Shown: piece by piece, positions 36,850-50,602 of the stretch | How positions within the stretch are numbered: position 1 is the stretch's first letter | How the letters are laid out: each line of letters opens with the position of its first letter | From: Gnetum montanum | Taxonomy: Eukaryota; Streptophyta; Gnetopsida; Gnetales; Gnetaceae | DNA length: 64,000 bases | Assembly: GCA_015680685.1 (NCBI GenBank) | Contig: MNCI01015499.1 | Span: 1,151,663 to 1,215,662 of the forward strand | Direction of reading: 5' to 3' | Made by a program: the position numbers and the translations under genes | The notes under the pieces: generated by a model | The model's input: the letters and a program-made list of their open reading frames with translations, nothing else | What the model was told of the DNA's origin: nothing | Database searches by the model: none

Positions 36850-38425
36850 GATTCAAAGGCATCCTAACTTGTCCCATTTCAACAATCATGTGGACCATGA
36901 CTAGGAAGCACTATGAGTCATGAGGGTTTGTGAAATACTTGTAGAGATCCTCATCACTAGGAAATGAAGAAGCCTCATCCAAATATTCTCTCACAACCTT
37001 GAAGGAAGAAAGCTTCTTTGTACATTTTCCCTCATACTTCTTTTTGCACCTACGTGATACAATAACTTTTGCTATCTCAATCACTCTACCTTCAAGATCC
37101 TTGAGGGTAGTGGTCATTTTCTTCTCCATTGCATCTCAAACTTGGTCCATCAAATGGGCCAAATATGCCAAGGACTTATAAGTTTGAACTTGATCATGTG
37201 CCATGGCATCAATAGTAGAAGGAGGTCAACTAGACCTTTAATGATGTTGGCCCCCTTCCTATGCATGGGATTGCAATTATACTCCTCTGAAGACATTTCT
37301 CCATTCATCCTACATGCAAACAATAGTGTCCATGAGTGCTTTAATTTAGACCATGAAATTTCTGTGTACCTAGCCCATTGCATACATATTTTCTCTCTCC
37401 CTTGTCTTCTATATTACGCCTTCAACGATATGTATGAGTTGTTGTCTTTAGCTGAAGCCATGGTTTGGTAGTAGTGAGCAATCTAAAGATATCTTTCCAT
37501 GGCAATGTCCAATGATTCATGGACTCCTTGCCTCCATCCAACCATCTCATTTTAGATGTTAAAAATGCTAGCATAGGCTTAGAATTTGGGGTAGAAAATT
37601 TTAATCATATCCTCCCATGCTAAAATTTACTTAGGTGGCAAGGATTTGTACTAGGTTTTAGCCTATTCGATGAAGGTGCAAGAAAATAACTATAACATCT
37701 ACCAATCATTGATGATCCCTTATATCTAACAAGCATTATCAAATGCATGTACATGGAGCTAGGGATCATCACTAGTATACCCTTTGTATAATGGAGCATT
37801 AGCCATGTTAATACATTTAATCATGCTATCTTGTACATGTTCCTTTGGGATGCAAATAGCTTTGTTGAGCTCATGATAATCACCCTAGTTAAATTAGGGG
37901 GAATTATCATCATTGGATGGTCCTAATAGATGGAGATGTTGAAACCTAGTGAGGAAATCATCCTCATAGTTTGAAGCTACATTGGGATTGATAGTCCCCA
38001 ACCATGGACCTCATGATGGAGTGTTTCCTTACCTTTGATATCCACTTTCTTACCTTACTCCTCATTTGAGTGATCAAATGAAAAGCTATGATGGACATCC
38101 TCCTCCTCTGCCATCTAATATCAAAGCTCTTGCCTCGAATGAGTCTCATAATAACTAAGGTCAATTGTTGAAGTTACATAGAATGCTTGGAATTCCTATA
38201 TCCCAAGGTTGACTAGGATATCTTTGAGACCTGCTGTTGTAACTACATCTAGTTCCTTTTCAAAATGTCCATGAATGACACATCATCTCCCTTTCTTATC
38301 CTAGGATAAGTTAAGATAACTAGTGGTAGAGTTGGATTGTTCACATGCTTGAATACAATAGAAGCCTTTTGTCATTTTGGTACTTTTGTTGAGATCCTTG
38401 ATGGGCTCTTAGCATCATCTGCCAT
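36850..38425 (-). pseudogene. Element C gag and protease-side remnant (decayed)
   Basis: Gag-like region with a probable start ATG at 38425-38423 (MADDAKSPS). A lysine-rich segment lies at 36911-37129. A segment at 37150-37383 has a Cys, Asn, Pro, His pattern (NCNPMHRKGA) that could be a damaged zinc knuckle. No clear protease active site was found. Assignment rests mainly on position between RT and the primer binding site. Confidence 0.5.
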
Positions 38426-38533
38426 CTTGCTTATCTTCATAGCCTACACATATAATGCTAAGAAATAAACTAAAGTTGAATAAAGATTAAAATAAAAATT
38501 ATAAAAATATTTCTAGGTAATTTACCAATGCCT

Positions 38534-38551
38534 TTCCTAGCAATGACACTA
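38534..38551 (-). other. Primer binding site of element C
   Basis: In sense it reads TAGTGTCATTGCTAGGAA, 11 of 18 matches to the tRNA-Asp type site, with most changes of CpG-decay type. It adjoins the TGATAGGG end of an LTR at 38553. Confidence 0.55.
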
Positions 38552-38552
38552 A

Positions 38553-39655
38553 TGATAGGGTCTCATTGGTTTTAGACCAAGGGATTTATCATTTGAATTG
38601 TGGTGTGATCCAATCTTAAGCTTCGAAGACAATGTTGAGTGGACTGCCAAAAATACTTATGTATGTTTTTGCATTAAAAAAATATAACATATATTATAAT
38701 TTTGGCCGAGAGGCCAATTACTAGTCATAGGTTGGTAATGCTAAATATTATTTCATTCATAATGCTCTAGGGACAGCTTATCAGTAATGCTAAATAATAT
38801 TTCATCCATAACACCAGCATATGTACTCTAAGAAATATGTGGTTTCTATGTTTATGTCTTCTTAATGCAATGCACAAGGAATAAAATTCGGAAGGGTACA
38901 TGAGTATGTATCAAAATAACAATCCATGAAATTCAAAATATTTTGTAACACTAGATTTAGGACCAAACTTAAATTTAGTTATTCTTATCATCATGCAATC
39001 TTAACGATCTAACCAAAATTATTATAGAATACATAGAATTTGGTAAACTGACAACTTGGATAATTTTTAATATAATAGATGGACTAAACTTCAACTTTGT
39101 TTTTCAAGATTCTCTTGGCCAAATTACAAGTATATATATTAAATATATAACTAAGCTAGTATATATGATACAATTCAATTCTATGTAACCATGGTGAGAG
39201 AAAGAAAAGGAAATATTTATAATTTTATATTTTATAATTTTTATGTATTTTATGGTTATAAAAAAAACAAAAATATACACACATGCATCACAATCCCAGT
39301 TAGGGATAGGGGTAGTGCTCACACACACATGTGTTGTAATCCATCAAGGAATAGGTTTAACACCATACACAAAATGCAATAAAAGGGCTCTTAGTCACAA
39401 CCTTGATGAGGCAACCCTATGTCATACAGTTGTGACCTCCTTGGGTAAGGTTGAGTTGTTACAGCTTAGGAAAACAAGAACCAAAGAAATAAATATTTTT
39501 AGGATTTTAATATTTTATAATGTTTTTGATATTTTTAAGGTTTAAAGAATCAATGATAAATAAAAAGAGAAAAAACCATAAGCTTTATTCACCATGCAAA
39601 CACTAGACTCTACATTGACCAAATGGTTTCGAGCTACATAAACAAGGTAGCACTA
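38553..39655 (-). repeat. Element C 5' LTR, left part
   Basis: Begins TGATAGGG next to the primer binding site, so it is the R/U5 side of a minus-strand LTR. A sense AATAAA lies near 39583. The LTR is cut at 39655 by element D and appears to resume at 50298, where a sense TATA box (CTATAAATAC) lies near 50456-50465. No second C LTR is in the window to confirm its limits. Confidence 0.5.
39651..39655. repeat. Target-site duplication of D, left copy (CACTA)
   Basis: CACTA precedes the D 5' LTR; CACTT follows its 3' LTR at 50293-50297. Four of five bases match. Confidence 0.7.
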
Positions 39656-40522
39656 TGATAAATTCAAAAATTTTGCAACAATGAAATCGTATCTATGATG
39701 TTGTAGATATGTTATCATATCTCAGCATATGTTATCATATAAATGATATCGCAAGATGTGTGCCAACCTATATAAGCAACACTTAGATGCACAAAACCAA
39801 AGAGATACATTAGCATAGTAACAAAACTCTTTCAGTTTATTTTCTTGAATTCAGTACTTAGCACTATGTGCCCATAGTGTGATGTTTTGTAATTGAAAAA
39901 ATTCTTTATTCAAGTGTGATGTACTTGGATGCAATGCATGCACGGCAATAAAGATTGAGATTACTCTACATCATTGCAGCAACATTTAGTTTTATTTCTT
40001 CTTCCATTTAGCTTACTATTTACTATTTTCATATTTAATGTTTACCATTACTTACAATTTACATTTAATGTCATTAAGCAGAATGAGTGTGACTAATCTC
40101 AAGCACATAAGTGTAACTACTTGGTAGCCCAATAGTACTATCACTTGCTATGCCTAGTAGTGTGGTGCTTGGTAATCCAAGTAGTAGTTGCACTAAGTCC
40201 AAGGTGTGACTGAAAGATCAGGATTGGTTGCCCATTGCATAGACTAGCTTATATTTTTTTATTGTCACTTAGATTTAGAAACCTTTACTTTCACTTCATG
40301 TTTACCAGGAGCCCAATGGTCAATTCAACATCAATATCATATACCTTACCATGAGTTAAACCATGCGCATTAATTTTACTAACTCACCTAGGAAGACAAC
40401 AATCATGAATGCTAACAAATTATTGGAATAATCACATTTCCTTACCTATGGAGTTTGACTAGGATTATGTGTAAACACTTGTATCTCGTATGGTTGGGTG
40501 TTGGATACTCCACCACTCATCA
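39656..40522 (+). repeat. 5' LTR of D
   Basis: 867 bp, TGATAAATTC to CTCATCA. TATATAAG is at 39769-39776 and AATAAA at 39947-39952. It matches 49415-50292 over its length. Confidence 0.9.
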
Positions 40523-40523
40523 T

Positions 40524-40541
40524 TGGCATCGTTGCTAAGGA
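40524..40541 (+). other. Primer binding site of D
   Basis: TGGCATCGTTGCTAAGGA, 13 of 18 matches to the tRNA-Asp type site, one base after the LTR end. Confidence 0.7.
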
Positions 40542-40659
40542 TAAGTCAATGTTATACTATGTAATATATTTTTTAAAGTTATTTGTATCAAAACCTAACT
40601 CGAATCTTCACAACCTTAATATAAAGCACACTTAACTCAAACCATCAAAAAACGATAAC

Positions 40660-43130
40660 ATGACTTCACATAATGATCAACTATCACCTTCCAAGGAAAC
40701 AAGAATAAGTAGTGGCAAAATTGCTGATGAAGAGGATTAGCGAATGCCAATGCAAACACATATTACTTATGCTTAAACTAATCCATACCATCTAGACTTT
40801 GCCTTCATATTTCATCAAGACAAAAAAATGAGGTGGAGTGACATGCAAGGCAACATAGTCCTGCCTCTCGAATGTCCAGCACCAAACATGCTAGAAACTA
40901 CTCTAAGGGGAATGCACTTGGACCAAATTCAGGAATGGTATCATGTGACTCAACACATGACCAAACCCTATGAACCTACAAGGGAGTAGATAAAGAGAGA
41001 TGCTACTATGAAGGTCAAACATGTTCATACCAAAGGAAAGCAAGCCAACACATCTATTTTCATAGAAGAGATTGATGCTGATTAGTTCATTTTAGAACAA
41101 CTCCGCCAGAACCATGAGGAGCCATCAAAGACACTTATCATCAGACTAGAGGAACCTATCAAAGCCCAACTTCACTCTACTCTAGTACAAACACACAAGG
41201 GGAAGGCTATTGACTCAAGATATAAGCAAGACTCTAGGCCAAGGGATCCTACTAAGTCCTACAAGGAAACTTACAAGCGTCATGAAAGGAGAACCAGCTG
41301 ACACCATTCTCCTACTACCTCCTCTGCTTCATCATGATCATCAAAAGACTATGACAAGAGATAAAACAAGTACTAAGACTTTGATGGGAAAAGAGAAGAG
41401 CTCATGGTCATCATGACCAATACTCAAGGTATTCTAATTCAGAAGATGAGAAGTATGAAAGAAAAAGGCACAAAGATAGAAGAGAGGATCAAGAAAGGCA
41501 CAAGCATAGAAGGGGTCACCGCTACCATAGATCCTATGAACCTGATCATGATGATGAACCCTTTATGACAACCCAAAGCATGATCAACATTTAGGAAGCA
41601 ATCTACATACCAACCAGGCACATGAGAGATAGCCAAATCAAACGATTAGATATGAATAGTATGCCCCAATTTGAAGGAGGTTACAATGTTGATCCTTAGC
41701 ATCACCTTCAAGCATTCCACAATGCTTGTGCCCTTCAAAACATATAGAGTAATTGGTAGAAGTTGAAGCTGTTTCCTAGAACACTTGTGAAGGAAGCGGA
41801 AAGCTAGTATAGGTCACTGGAACCTGAATCCATCAAAAACTAGAGTATCATGCTTGAAATCTTTAATGATAAATATTAGGCCTATTCACAAGTGTCAAAT
41901 ATAAGAAAATAAATCCAGAACTAGAAACAAGGGACTCATGAGGCCCTTGATGTAGTAATGCACAAATATTATTCACTATTACACATATGCCCAGTCCATG
42001 TGTTTTCATCAAAGGAACAACTGGGGCACATCATAGATGGGATGAGAAGTAAAATAATAGAGAACCTTGGGGATTGTGCCCAAGGAAGACTTCAAAATTA
42101 ACTGCCCATTGGATTCAAAGAGTCATTAATCAATTGGAAAAATAATAAGGAGAACTCAAAAAAAGGGAATTAGCTAAAGAATATAGTAGAGATCCATCCA
42201 TTAGGAAAAGAGATGTACAAGTTTGTGAAGCCCAAGAAGAAGAAACCTTGGACTAGATCATCAAGAAAGAGATGCTACCAATTCAGAAATTTGATGTTGA
42301 TGTAGCAACATAGGTAGCAAAAATGTGGTATTCGGTAGATGAATGATGTACAACAACACTAAAGATTATAGAGGAGAGAGTAGAACATGCACTCAATAGA
42401 GGCAGAGATAAAAAGAAGAAGAGGGAATTTGGACAAAAGGCCAAAGTTGCTTTAGTAGCTGGGCACTCAGAAACTAGCTCCATAGATGATGAAGGTTGCA
42501 CCGTATGCCAATATGAACATCCTAAGGGATGTTGTCCAGTCATGGTACATCTACAAGAAACTGGGGCAAACACACTTAACCCATGATTTTTTCAAAAACA
42601 AATGTCCAAATAGTTACCTTATCCTCCAGGTAACTACAGACAGCAACCTCAACCAATGTACTATCCTAGTGGAGCCATGCCACAACCATAGGAGCAATAC
42701 CATTAATAGTGGCAATAGCCACAACCATGAGCCATGCCACCACCACACCAACAACATCAATATCGATAACCTAATCCTTATGGATACTATGTCCAACATC
42801 CAGTCTCACCTGATCATGCAACTATTCAAACCCTACAATACTATTCAGTAGAATATGACAGACTGACATCACCAAGGACTGATTCCAATAGCTAGACCTT
42901 CTACTCAACACTTTAGTCCTATGCCACTAGTGTCACCTCTTGTTATGCAGGGGAACTTTCCATCACAACCCTAGCCAAAAAGTGCTACAAGGGTAGTTAA
43001 CACATAAGAGGAAGGTTACTTATGAGTCTCAACCTAGGAAATGATCATTCTTTAGAACAAGTCCAAAGAAGACTTAACGAATGGGAAACATGTTTAACTC
43101 CATCCCATCCACATTGAGTCCTTCACAATT
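40660..43130 (+). pseudogene. D gag (decayed)
   Basis: Likely start ATG at 40660 (MTSHNDQ), soon stopped. The capsid-like part is at about 41640-42060, with FEGGYNVDP, HLQAFHNACALQNI and LFPRTLVKEAESWY words shared with B2. A CX2CX3HX3C knuckle (CTVCQYEHPKGC) lies at 42497-42532, followed by a Pro/Gln/Tyr-rich tail to about 42890. Repeated in-frame stops (for example at 41697 and 41742) show it is dead. Confidence 0.78.
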
Positions 43131-43269
43131 CAATAAGCTTCCAACTTCATCAGGTTTAAATGTCACAACTATCATGCTCACACAAACAATAACCCATTGG
43201 ATCAAGGCAGGGGCTCTTTCATAGAAAATAACTAATCCAAGAAGTGCCTTAATTTATCTCCAAATAGCA

Positions 43270-43680
43270 AGATAAAAATTGTGCAAAGCTTTATTAGATT
43301 TTTGGTCTGAAGTAAATCTAATATCTCAAGACATGTACTAGTCCTAGAACCTTCCACCACTAAAGAAAAGTAACATTACTTTAGAGCTTGTAGACTAGTA
43401 AATCATAGTTCCACTTGGAGAGGTGGATGATGTGATTACCACCATCAATGGTTGGTCCTATCTTATCGATTTTCTAGTAATTCGTGTGGGGAAAAACAAG
43501 GGAGAATTCCCAATTATCATGGGAAGAGCTTGGCTTAGCATAGTGAATGCTAAGCTTGGAATTCATCATTTATCCTTGGAAATTTCCAAGGAAGATGAAG
43601 CCAGAATCATACACAAAAAAAGGGTTCCAGGTATCGCATACAGTGGTCAAGGTTGCAATTGTGTGCAAATAATTTAGGCT
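43270..43680 (+). pseudogene. D aspartic protease (decayed)
   Basis: The active-site region near 43285-43325 reads LLDFWSEVNLIS, keeping the Asp but not the Gly. The C-terminal half is clean at 43423-43677, with FPIIMGRAWLSIVNAKLG and LSLEISKEDEA. Same family as the B1 and B2 proteases. Confidence 0.72.
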
Positions 43681-44029
43681 ATTAAATGAAAAGAGACTAA
43701 GGCATGCAATCAATGCATAGAAACAAGTTGTGTGCAAAATTTCATGTATGCAGTAGCCACCCAACAAGAGGGCACCTAGTGGTTGATTACCAGTGAAGAA
43801 ATCCAATCTGATAAGTACATGGAACCAAAAGAATAGATCATCAGTACCTACATTACAAAAATAGATAAGTTGGAACAACTAAGGAAAAGACACTCTTGCC
43901 CTCAAAATAATCAAGAGGAAGAAACAAACTGGGGACACTTAGAAATCCTAGACATAATGGAATTGGAACCTCTAGAATTGAAAGCCCTACTAGCAACATT
44001 AGAATATGCATTTCTAAACAACAATTAGT

Positions 44030-45480
44030 TAGTAATTATCAATGCCAGCCTAGAAAAGGAGCAAAAAGGAAAACTACTGGAAGTGCTCAATAGATGGCCT
44101 ATAGCATTCATGTGGTCTTATGATGAGATAACAAGAATTGATCCATGAATTTGCCAACACTGGATCTACATTGATCTTGCAATCAAACCAAAACACCAAC
44201 CTCAATGAAGACTTAATCCTAAGCCCAAGGAGGTATTCAAGCAAGAATTGGAAAAGTTGCTAAAGGCAGAATTCATTTATCCAATTGCAGATAGTGAATG
44301 GATAAGCCCTTTGGTGATAGTTCCAAAGAAGGGAGACAAATGGTGCATTTGCATCAACTTCTAACAATTGAATTTAACCATGTTTAAGGATCATTTCCCA
44401 TTGCCATTTATTAATCAAGTCTTGGACACAATTTTGGAACATGAGTACTATAGTTTTTTGGATGGGTACAATGGATATAATCAAATCTTCATTGCACCGG
44501 AGGACCATGAGAAAACCATGTTCACCATTCTATGGAAAATGTTTGCTTATAGATAGATGCCTTTAGGTCTATGCAATGTGCCAACAACCTTCCAAAGACT
44601 AGTTTTAAGCATCTTTCAAAAGTATATAGGTAATGGTGTTGAAGTTTTCATGGATGATTTCTCCACATATGGGCTCAATTTCAAACAAGCCCTAGTCCAG
44701 TAGGAGCAAGTACTTAAAAGATGTGTTGAAAATAATTTGAAGCTCAATTGGCAGAAGAGCCAATCTCATGGTCCATGAAGGTATAGTACTAGGAGACAAA
44801 ATCTTTCAAAGGGGTATAGAGGTAGATCTTGAAAAAATTAGACTCATCAAAAACATCACTCAAAATCCATAAATAGTAAAAGATGTGAGATCTTTCTTAG
44901 GCGATACTAGATACTACAAAAGATTTATTGAAAACTTCTCAAAAATAGCCAAACCACTAGTAGAACTCACAAAGAAGGATGCACCTTTTTAATGGACTGG
45001 GTCATGTGAAAAGGCATTCAAAACTTTGAAATAGAAGTTAGTTGAAACACCAATCCTCTAAGCTCTAGATTAGTCAAGGCCTTTTCATATTATGACAGAT
45101 GCCTCTAACTATACACTTGGTGTAGTACTGACACAACTTGATGATCAAAAGAGACTGTACTACATACACTGTGTGAGTAGGAGCATCATCGAAGCACAAC
45201 TAAACTACACCACAACTGAAAAGGTGCTAATGGTCATGGTGTATGTGCTTGAAAAATTTAGACATTATGTGCTCAATTACCATATCTATGTCCACACAAG
45301 CCATAGTGTCATTTGATTTTTAATGAACAAGCCAATGATTAGTCCCAAAGTGATAAGATGACTTGTGATTCTTCAAGAGTTTTACATCACAATGATTGAT
45401 AAAAAAGGGATAGAAAATGTTGTATATGATCATTTATCACAATTGAAATGGGATGCAAACAACCGAGTAGAACCCTTATC
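44030..45480 (+). pseudogene. D reverse transcriptase and RNase H (decayed)
   Basis: RT starts near 44240, with LVIVPKKGDKW, YYSFLDGYNGYNQ and the intact box FMDDF at about 44648-44662. RNase H is at 45092-45316 (TDASNYTLGVVLTQL, YYIHCVSRS, YVLEKFRHYVLNYHIYVHTSH); the Asp in DASN is kept, while the HTSH position has lost its acidic residue. Several stops and at least one frameshift near 44760. Confidence 0.82.
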
Positions 45481-45559
45481 AAACCAATTTCCCGATGAGG
45501 ACCTCTTCACTAGAACAACAAAGGTTGTAAATTCAAAAAAATAGCCATGGACTGCAAAG

Positions 45560-46790
45560 TACCTGACGTATCTCACCACACAAGAGCTTCCTATTGAATG
45601 GAATAGAAAACAACATGAACAATTGCTTCACAAAGCTAAACAATACATGGAAATAAATGGCAACCTATACAAAATTTATGTAGATGGACTTGTTAGATGG
45701 TGTGTGCCTGATTGTGACCAATAAAGAGTGTTACAAGACATCCATAAAGGTCTATGTCGTGGCCACTATGCAGGGTGTAGAACAATACTTAAATTACTAA
45801 TGGCAAGCTACTTTTGGCCTACTTTGTTTATAGATGCCCACACTTTTACCTCATCATGTGAATGTTGCTAAAGAGATGGAGGAATTATGCCCAAAGATGA
45901 AGGGCCACAACACTAGATACAACCGCTGGAGCCCATTCAACTAATGTCAAATGAAAAAGCATACATTGTTGTGACTGTGGATTATTATAAAAAGTGGGCA
46001 GAGGCAACAACAATAAAGGACTATACCATAAAAATAGTTGTTAAGTTTTTCCAACAACATGTGGTGAACCAATTTAGAGTATCTAAAATGCTAATATTAG
46101 ATAATGGGACCTAGTTCACGAGTGCTACCTCTAAGAAACTCATGCAACAACTTGGGGTTAACCATACATTAACAACACCATATCATCCCCAAGCAAATGG
46201 TCAAGCTGAAGTTACTAATCCAAAATTACTAGAATACCCACTAGGATGTTTAATAGGTTTAGATCTAATTGGAGTACGAAATTAAATGATGCTTTATGGG
46301 CCTATAGAACATCCTAGAAATTACCTATAGGGTACACCCCATATAAGTTCATCTATGGTAAGTTGTCGATACTTCCAATCCAGGAAAAGCTTCACACTTT
46401 AGCTATTACTAGTGAACTTGACCTTTGATTTGAGTTTAGCACAAAAAGAACATCTAATGAATCTAAATCTTTTAGGTAAAAATAGATAAGTAGCACTTAT
46501 GGGTAGTGAAGTCCACAAGCACTGCTCCAAACTTAGGCATAATTCACGAATAAGAAATGTAACCATACAATCGAGCGACAAGGTCCTCTATTACAATCCT
46601 AGTCATTCACCCCAAAAGGCTAGATTTCAAACACTTTAGGAGTGACCATACATAGTACACACCACTTATCCATCTAGTGCCTTACATATTTATCACCCAT
46701 GTAGCCCACATAAGCTTATCCTTGTCAATATTCAACAAGTCAAACCATAATATGAGTACTCAAAGGAATCTACCCAACCTATTCACCAGT
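45560..46790 (+). pseudogene. D integrase (decayed)
   Basis: Zinc-binding part around 45740-45880 (CRGHYAGCR, YFWPTLF). Core at 45950-46250, with VVTVDYYKKWAEA, the second catalytic Asp in LDNGT near 46095, and YHPQANGQAEV near 46180. C-terminal tether-like part at 46560-46700 (DKVLYYNPSHSPQK). Stops interrupt all parts. Confidence 0.75.
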
Positions 46791-49414
46791 CTTTCACTTG
46801 TTCTATTTTCCAGTTCCCTAATCTTCATAATAGTTGTGAGGGTGTCCATTTAAAATTATAGGCACCTTACTAATTTTTCTATTTTTTTCTTTTTCATTTT
46901 CTTTTCATTTTTCACATTATTTTACATTTTTCTTATTTCTTCAATTTTTCTCATTTTATACTTTGTCATTTCTTCAATTTTTCACATTCTTTAATATTTT
47001 TCAATTCTTTAACATCTTTCATTATTTATACTTTTTCATAATTTTTACCATCTTTCCTATTTCTTTTATACTTTGTTTCAAACCCTTTGTAAATAAATTT
47101 TGATTACTAATAAAACACATTTAAATAAAGTCAACATGTAGCCTAATAAGATGAAAATTTCTCTATGATATCAAGTCATAAGAGACTGATTATTTTCATA
47201 GTGAGCCCACATCATCCATCCATCCATCCATTTCAATAATAAGAGGTTCTTACCATTGCCATAATGATATTCTTTCCATCATCAAATTAAGAATAAACTT
47301 GTCATCATTATGCCTAGACAAAAAAGTGAAGAACCAAGAGGGAATGAAAAGGGAGTGACATCAAGGGATTTGTGGATTCTTTTTGGATTATCATTGTAAG
47401 TTCTATCATGTTACTAAGGTTGTATTATATCCTTTTAGATCTAACGAAAAATGGAAGTAAAAGTAAATATGTACTACCTTCAAGGGTTGACTCAGTTAAA
47501 AAATAAAAGAGCACAAAATAAATTTCTGGGGGTTCCACTAAAAAGACATGTTATCCATTTTGAAGGTAGGCAGCTTCTCGAAAATCTAAAAATAAAAATA
47601 AGTGCTATGAATAAAACTTCTCCCTTGGACAATATGCCAAGTGACAATACTCCTTGTAACATTGATAGTCTTATGATTATAATTCCAAAAGATAAAATGA
47701 CATGATGTCACTAGAATGTGGTCTAGACTTGGTTTGAATCTTGGATAGAAAGGTTAATGATTACTTTGACGACTAATAAAACACAAGAATTCATTATGCC
47801 TATGGTAAGACACCTCATGTCCCAATTTTTGCAATCCCTTTTAAACCTATTTCATCTCGCTCTTTGAATAATCATAACTTATGATTTTGTATAGCATAGT
47901 GTTATTTTCCCAACTTTGTAGTACTAATATGTATGTTTGGCTAAATAGGTATGCATTACATTCAATTCCTTAAGTGCCTAAGGACACTTTTAAACATGGT
48001 TATACAAAGGCATTAAGAGTTGGAGCCTACTTTGGGGAGGACCCACTTATATAACTGTTGTATCTTATACATGCCAAGTGATTCCACATCATCTTGAGCC
48101 TTCCAATTCCAGTAAATAACAAAAAATATTTACCATACCATTCACACTATCCATTCTAATAACACAACAATGTTATCTTTCTCATTCATTCCATCAATAC
48201 CTCATACTTTCCTAGCTTAAGATTCCTTAATCATAGACTTTCAACGCTTATTTTTCACAATTAAAGCATCGTCTCCATTTCAAGATCCTTTCAACATGAT
48301 GCATTACTTCCAACTATCCTATGGGACTTACTTTTTTCCGAGAAAAACATTTAGAAATTTGACTTTTTTATGATGACATTGTATCTACGATATTGCAGGC
48401 ACCTACAATATTGCACCTACAATATTGCATTTACAATGTCGTACTTACAATATGGCACCCATAAAAACTATATATATCGTGGGGGAGTTAGAAAAAATTT
48501 TCATTTCTAAATTTCATAAGAAGAGAGTTGTTGTCAATTCTTCTTTGTAGCTTATAGCTCTGATACTCCATCTTCTAGTGCCCATAACTTGCTCATTATT
48601 GCCCCAATTTGCATGATTTCCAAATCTACATGATCCCAGAGTGCTTACCATAGTCATGGGGGGTGCTAGTAAGGGAAATTTGAGTCGATTTTTTTTTTAA
48701 ATTACTAACAACTGGAAGGTATTACAAGGGTAAGTCTAAGGAGACATATTAAGAATTTTTTAAGTAAATCACTCATGTTAAGGCCAAAACAACTTTTAAA
48801 AGACTTTTGATTGATCATGCCACTCATTTAAAGTACTAATGGGGTTGTTATTGAAAAATTTTCTAACTCTACAATCATAATGAATTAAGAACTTGATATA
48901 ACTAAGGGTATGAGTAAGGTACAAAAGTGTTGCTCATTTATGAGAATACTCTAGTAATTCCAAACCCTTAATTGATTGTCGATAGCCCCAAAAAGAGAAT
49001 CACAAGAAGAACTTCCACAATCGGCAAGCAAAAGACCATGAGGCCATGGAAGAGAACAAGTGAGCAAGCAAAATCCGCAAGCAAAACAAGGAGAGTAGGA
49101 GGCACAATCCTTTAGCATTCATCAACAAACTCCTGCAACAAAGCAATCTACTCAAGCAGAAGCGGATGTTCCACAAGTGCCTGTCCAAGGACAATAATTT
49201 ACAGTATCACATGAATGCCTTCAAGCTATTTAGGAAAAATCCATTATGTCAACAGTCATTGTGGAGCTCAACTTTGATCCATTTTTGGAATTTGCTTCAG
49301 AAGCTGTTAAGGCCCAACTTCAGTCATCTCCTTTGCGACCTCCCAGTTTTGTAAGGAACACCATTCTCATTTTGTTTTAACTTAAGAATGATTTTTCAGT
49401 TAGTCATGGGTGTA
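46791..49414 (+). other. D post-pol region
   Basis: A T-rich tract runs at 46870-47070, in the same relative place as the tracts in B1 and B2. A short frame at 47451-47705 has no recognised domain. A CATC microsatellite lies at 47215-47232. A cluster of near-repeats of ACCTACAATATTGCA lies at 48395-48445. No env-like gene was seen. Confidence 0.5.
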
Positions 49415-50292
49415 TGATAAAGTCAAAAATTTTGTGATAGCGATATCATATTTACACTATTGTATCTATAATGTTACAGATACGTTATTGTATTTTAGTA
49501 TACATTATCATATAAACAATGTCATAAACTGTGTGCCAACCTATATAAGCAACACTTAGATGCATGGAACCGGAGAGATATATTAGCATAGTAACAAAAC
49601 TTTTTCAGTTTGTTTTCTTGAATTTAGTACTTAGTAGTGTGTGCTCGCAATGTGATGTTTTGTAATTGAATGAAGTCTTTATTTGAGTGTGATGTACTTA
49701 AATGTAATGCATACATGACAATAAAGATTGAGATTACTCTACATCATTGTAACAACACTTAATTTTATTTCGATTTCCATTTAGCTTTATGTTTACTGTT
49801 TACTATTTTCATGTTTAATATTTACCATTACTTGCAATTTACTTTTAGTGTCATCAAGCAAAATGAGTACGACTGATCTCAAACATATAAGTGTAACTAC
49901 TTGGTAACCTAGTAGTATTATCACTTGGTACGCCTAGTAGTGTGGTACTTGGTAATCCGAATAGTAGTTACATTAAGTCCAAGGTATGATCGAAAATCAA
50001 GAGCTACTTATTGCATAGGCTAGTTTAGATTTGTTTTATTGTCATGTAGATATAAAAACCTTTACTTTCACTTCATGTTTACTGGAGCCTAATGGCCAAT
50101 TCAACATCAATATCATATACCTCACCTTGAGTTAAACCATACGCATTGATTTTACTAACTCATGTAAGAAGACAACAATTACGAATGTTAACCAATTACT
50201 AGTATAATCACATTGCCTTAGAGTTCAACTAGGATTACATATGAACACTGGTATCTCATATAGTTGGGTGTTGGATACTCCACCGCTCGTCA
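49415..50292 (+). repeat. 3' LTR of D
   Basis: 878 bp, TGATAAAGTC to CTCGTCA, preceded by the purine tract. TATATAAG is at 49542-49549 and AATAAA at 49720-49725. Confidence 0.9.
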
Positions 50293-50297
50293 CACTT

Positions 50298-50592
50298 TAA
50301 CAAAGTCTAACCATACTTGTGAAAGCAACTCAAAACACACAAAAATAGAGAAGGAAATTAACTTACCCAAGGAAAGAAAAGCTCTTCACATAATCTAGAT
50401 GCCACAAACCCAAGAAAATAACCAAGTAATAATTGTTTTTGTGTGAAAACTCTCTTCAAGTATTTATAGTTTCTGCATGGGAATGAAGAGGATTCATCAA
50501 TGCCTGGATGCCAACGAACGCTCGTTGATGAGCAACAGGGTATCTCAACACTCTACCATACAAGTCAAAAGTGCATGTATGCAACCAGATCA
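50298..50592 (-). repeat. Element C LTR, right part (U3)
   Basis: The continuation of the LTR cut at 39655. A sense CTATAAATAC box lies near 50456-50465. A palindrome-like CAACGAACGCTCGTTG lies at about 50512-50527, similar in kind to the GTCGAC repeats in B-family U3. The right limit is a guess at the CA of CCAGATCA. Confidence 0.4.
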
Positions 50593-50602
50593 TAGTTCAT
50601 GG

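Larger units (their letters stand above)
39656..50292 (+). mobile_element. LTR retrotransposon D (Ty3/gypsy), full length, decayed
   Basis: A 10.6-kb plus-strand element with LTRs 39656-40522 and 49415-50292, a tRNA-Asp-type primer binding site at 40524-40541, a CATGGGTGTA purine tract just before the 3' LTR, and a near-perfect 5-bp target duplication. Order: gag, protease, RT, RNase H, integrase, noncoding 3' part. Its proteins are close to those of B1 and B2, but its U3 is different and its post-pol region is shorter. Confidence 0.9.

Noticed and set aside
42486-42851. Plus-strand frame of 121 codons in D
   Set aside because: It overlaps the gag zinc knuckle and Pro-rich tail in another frame; only the gag frame matches B1 and B2.
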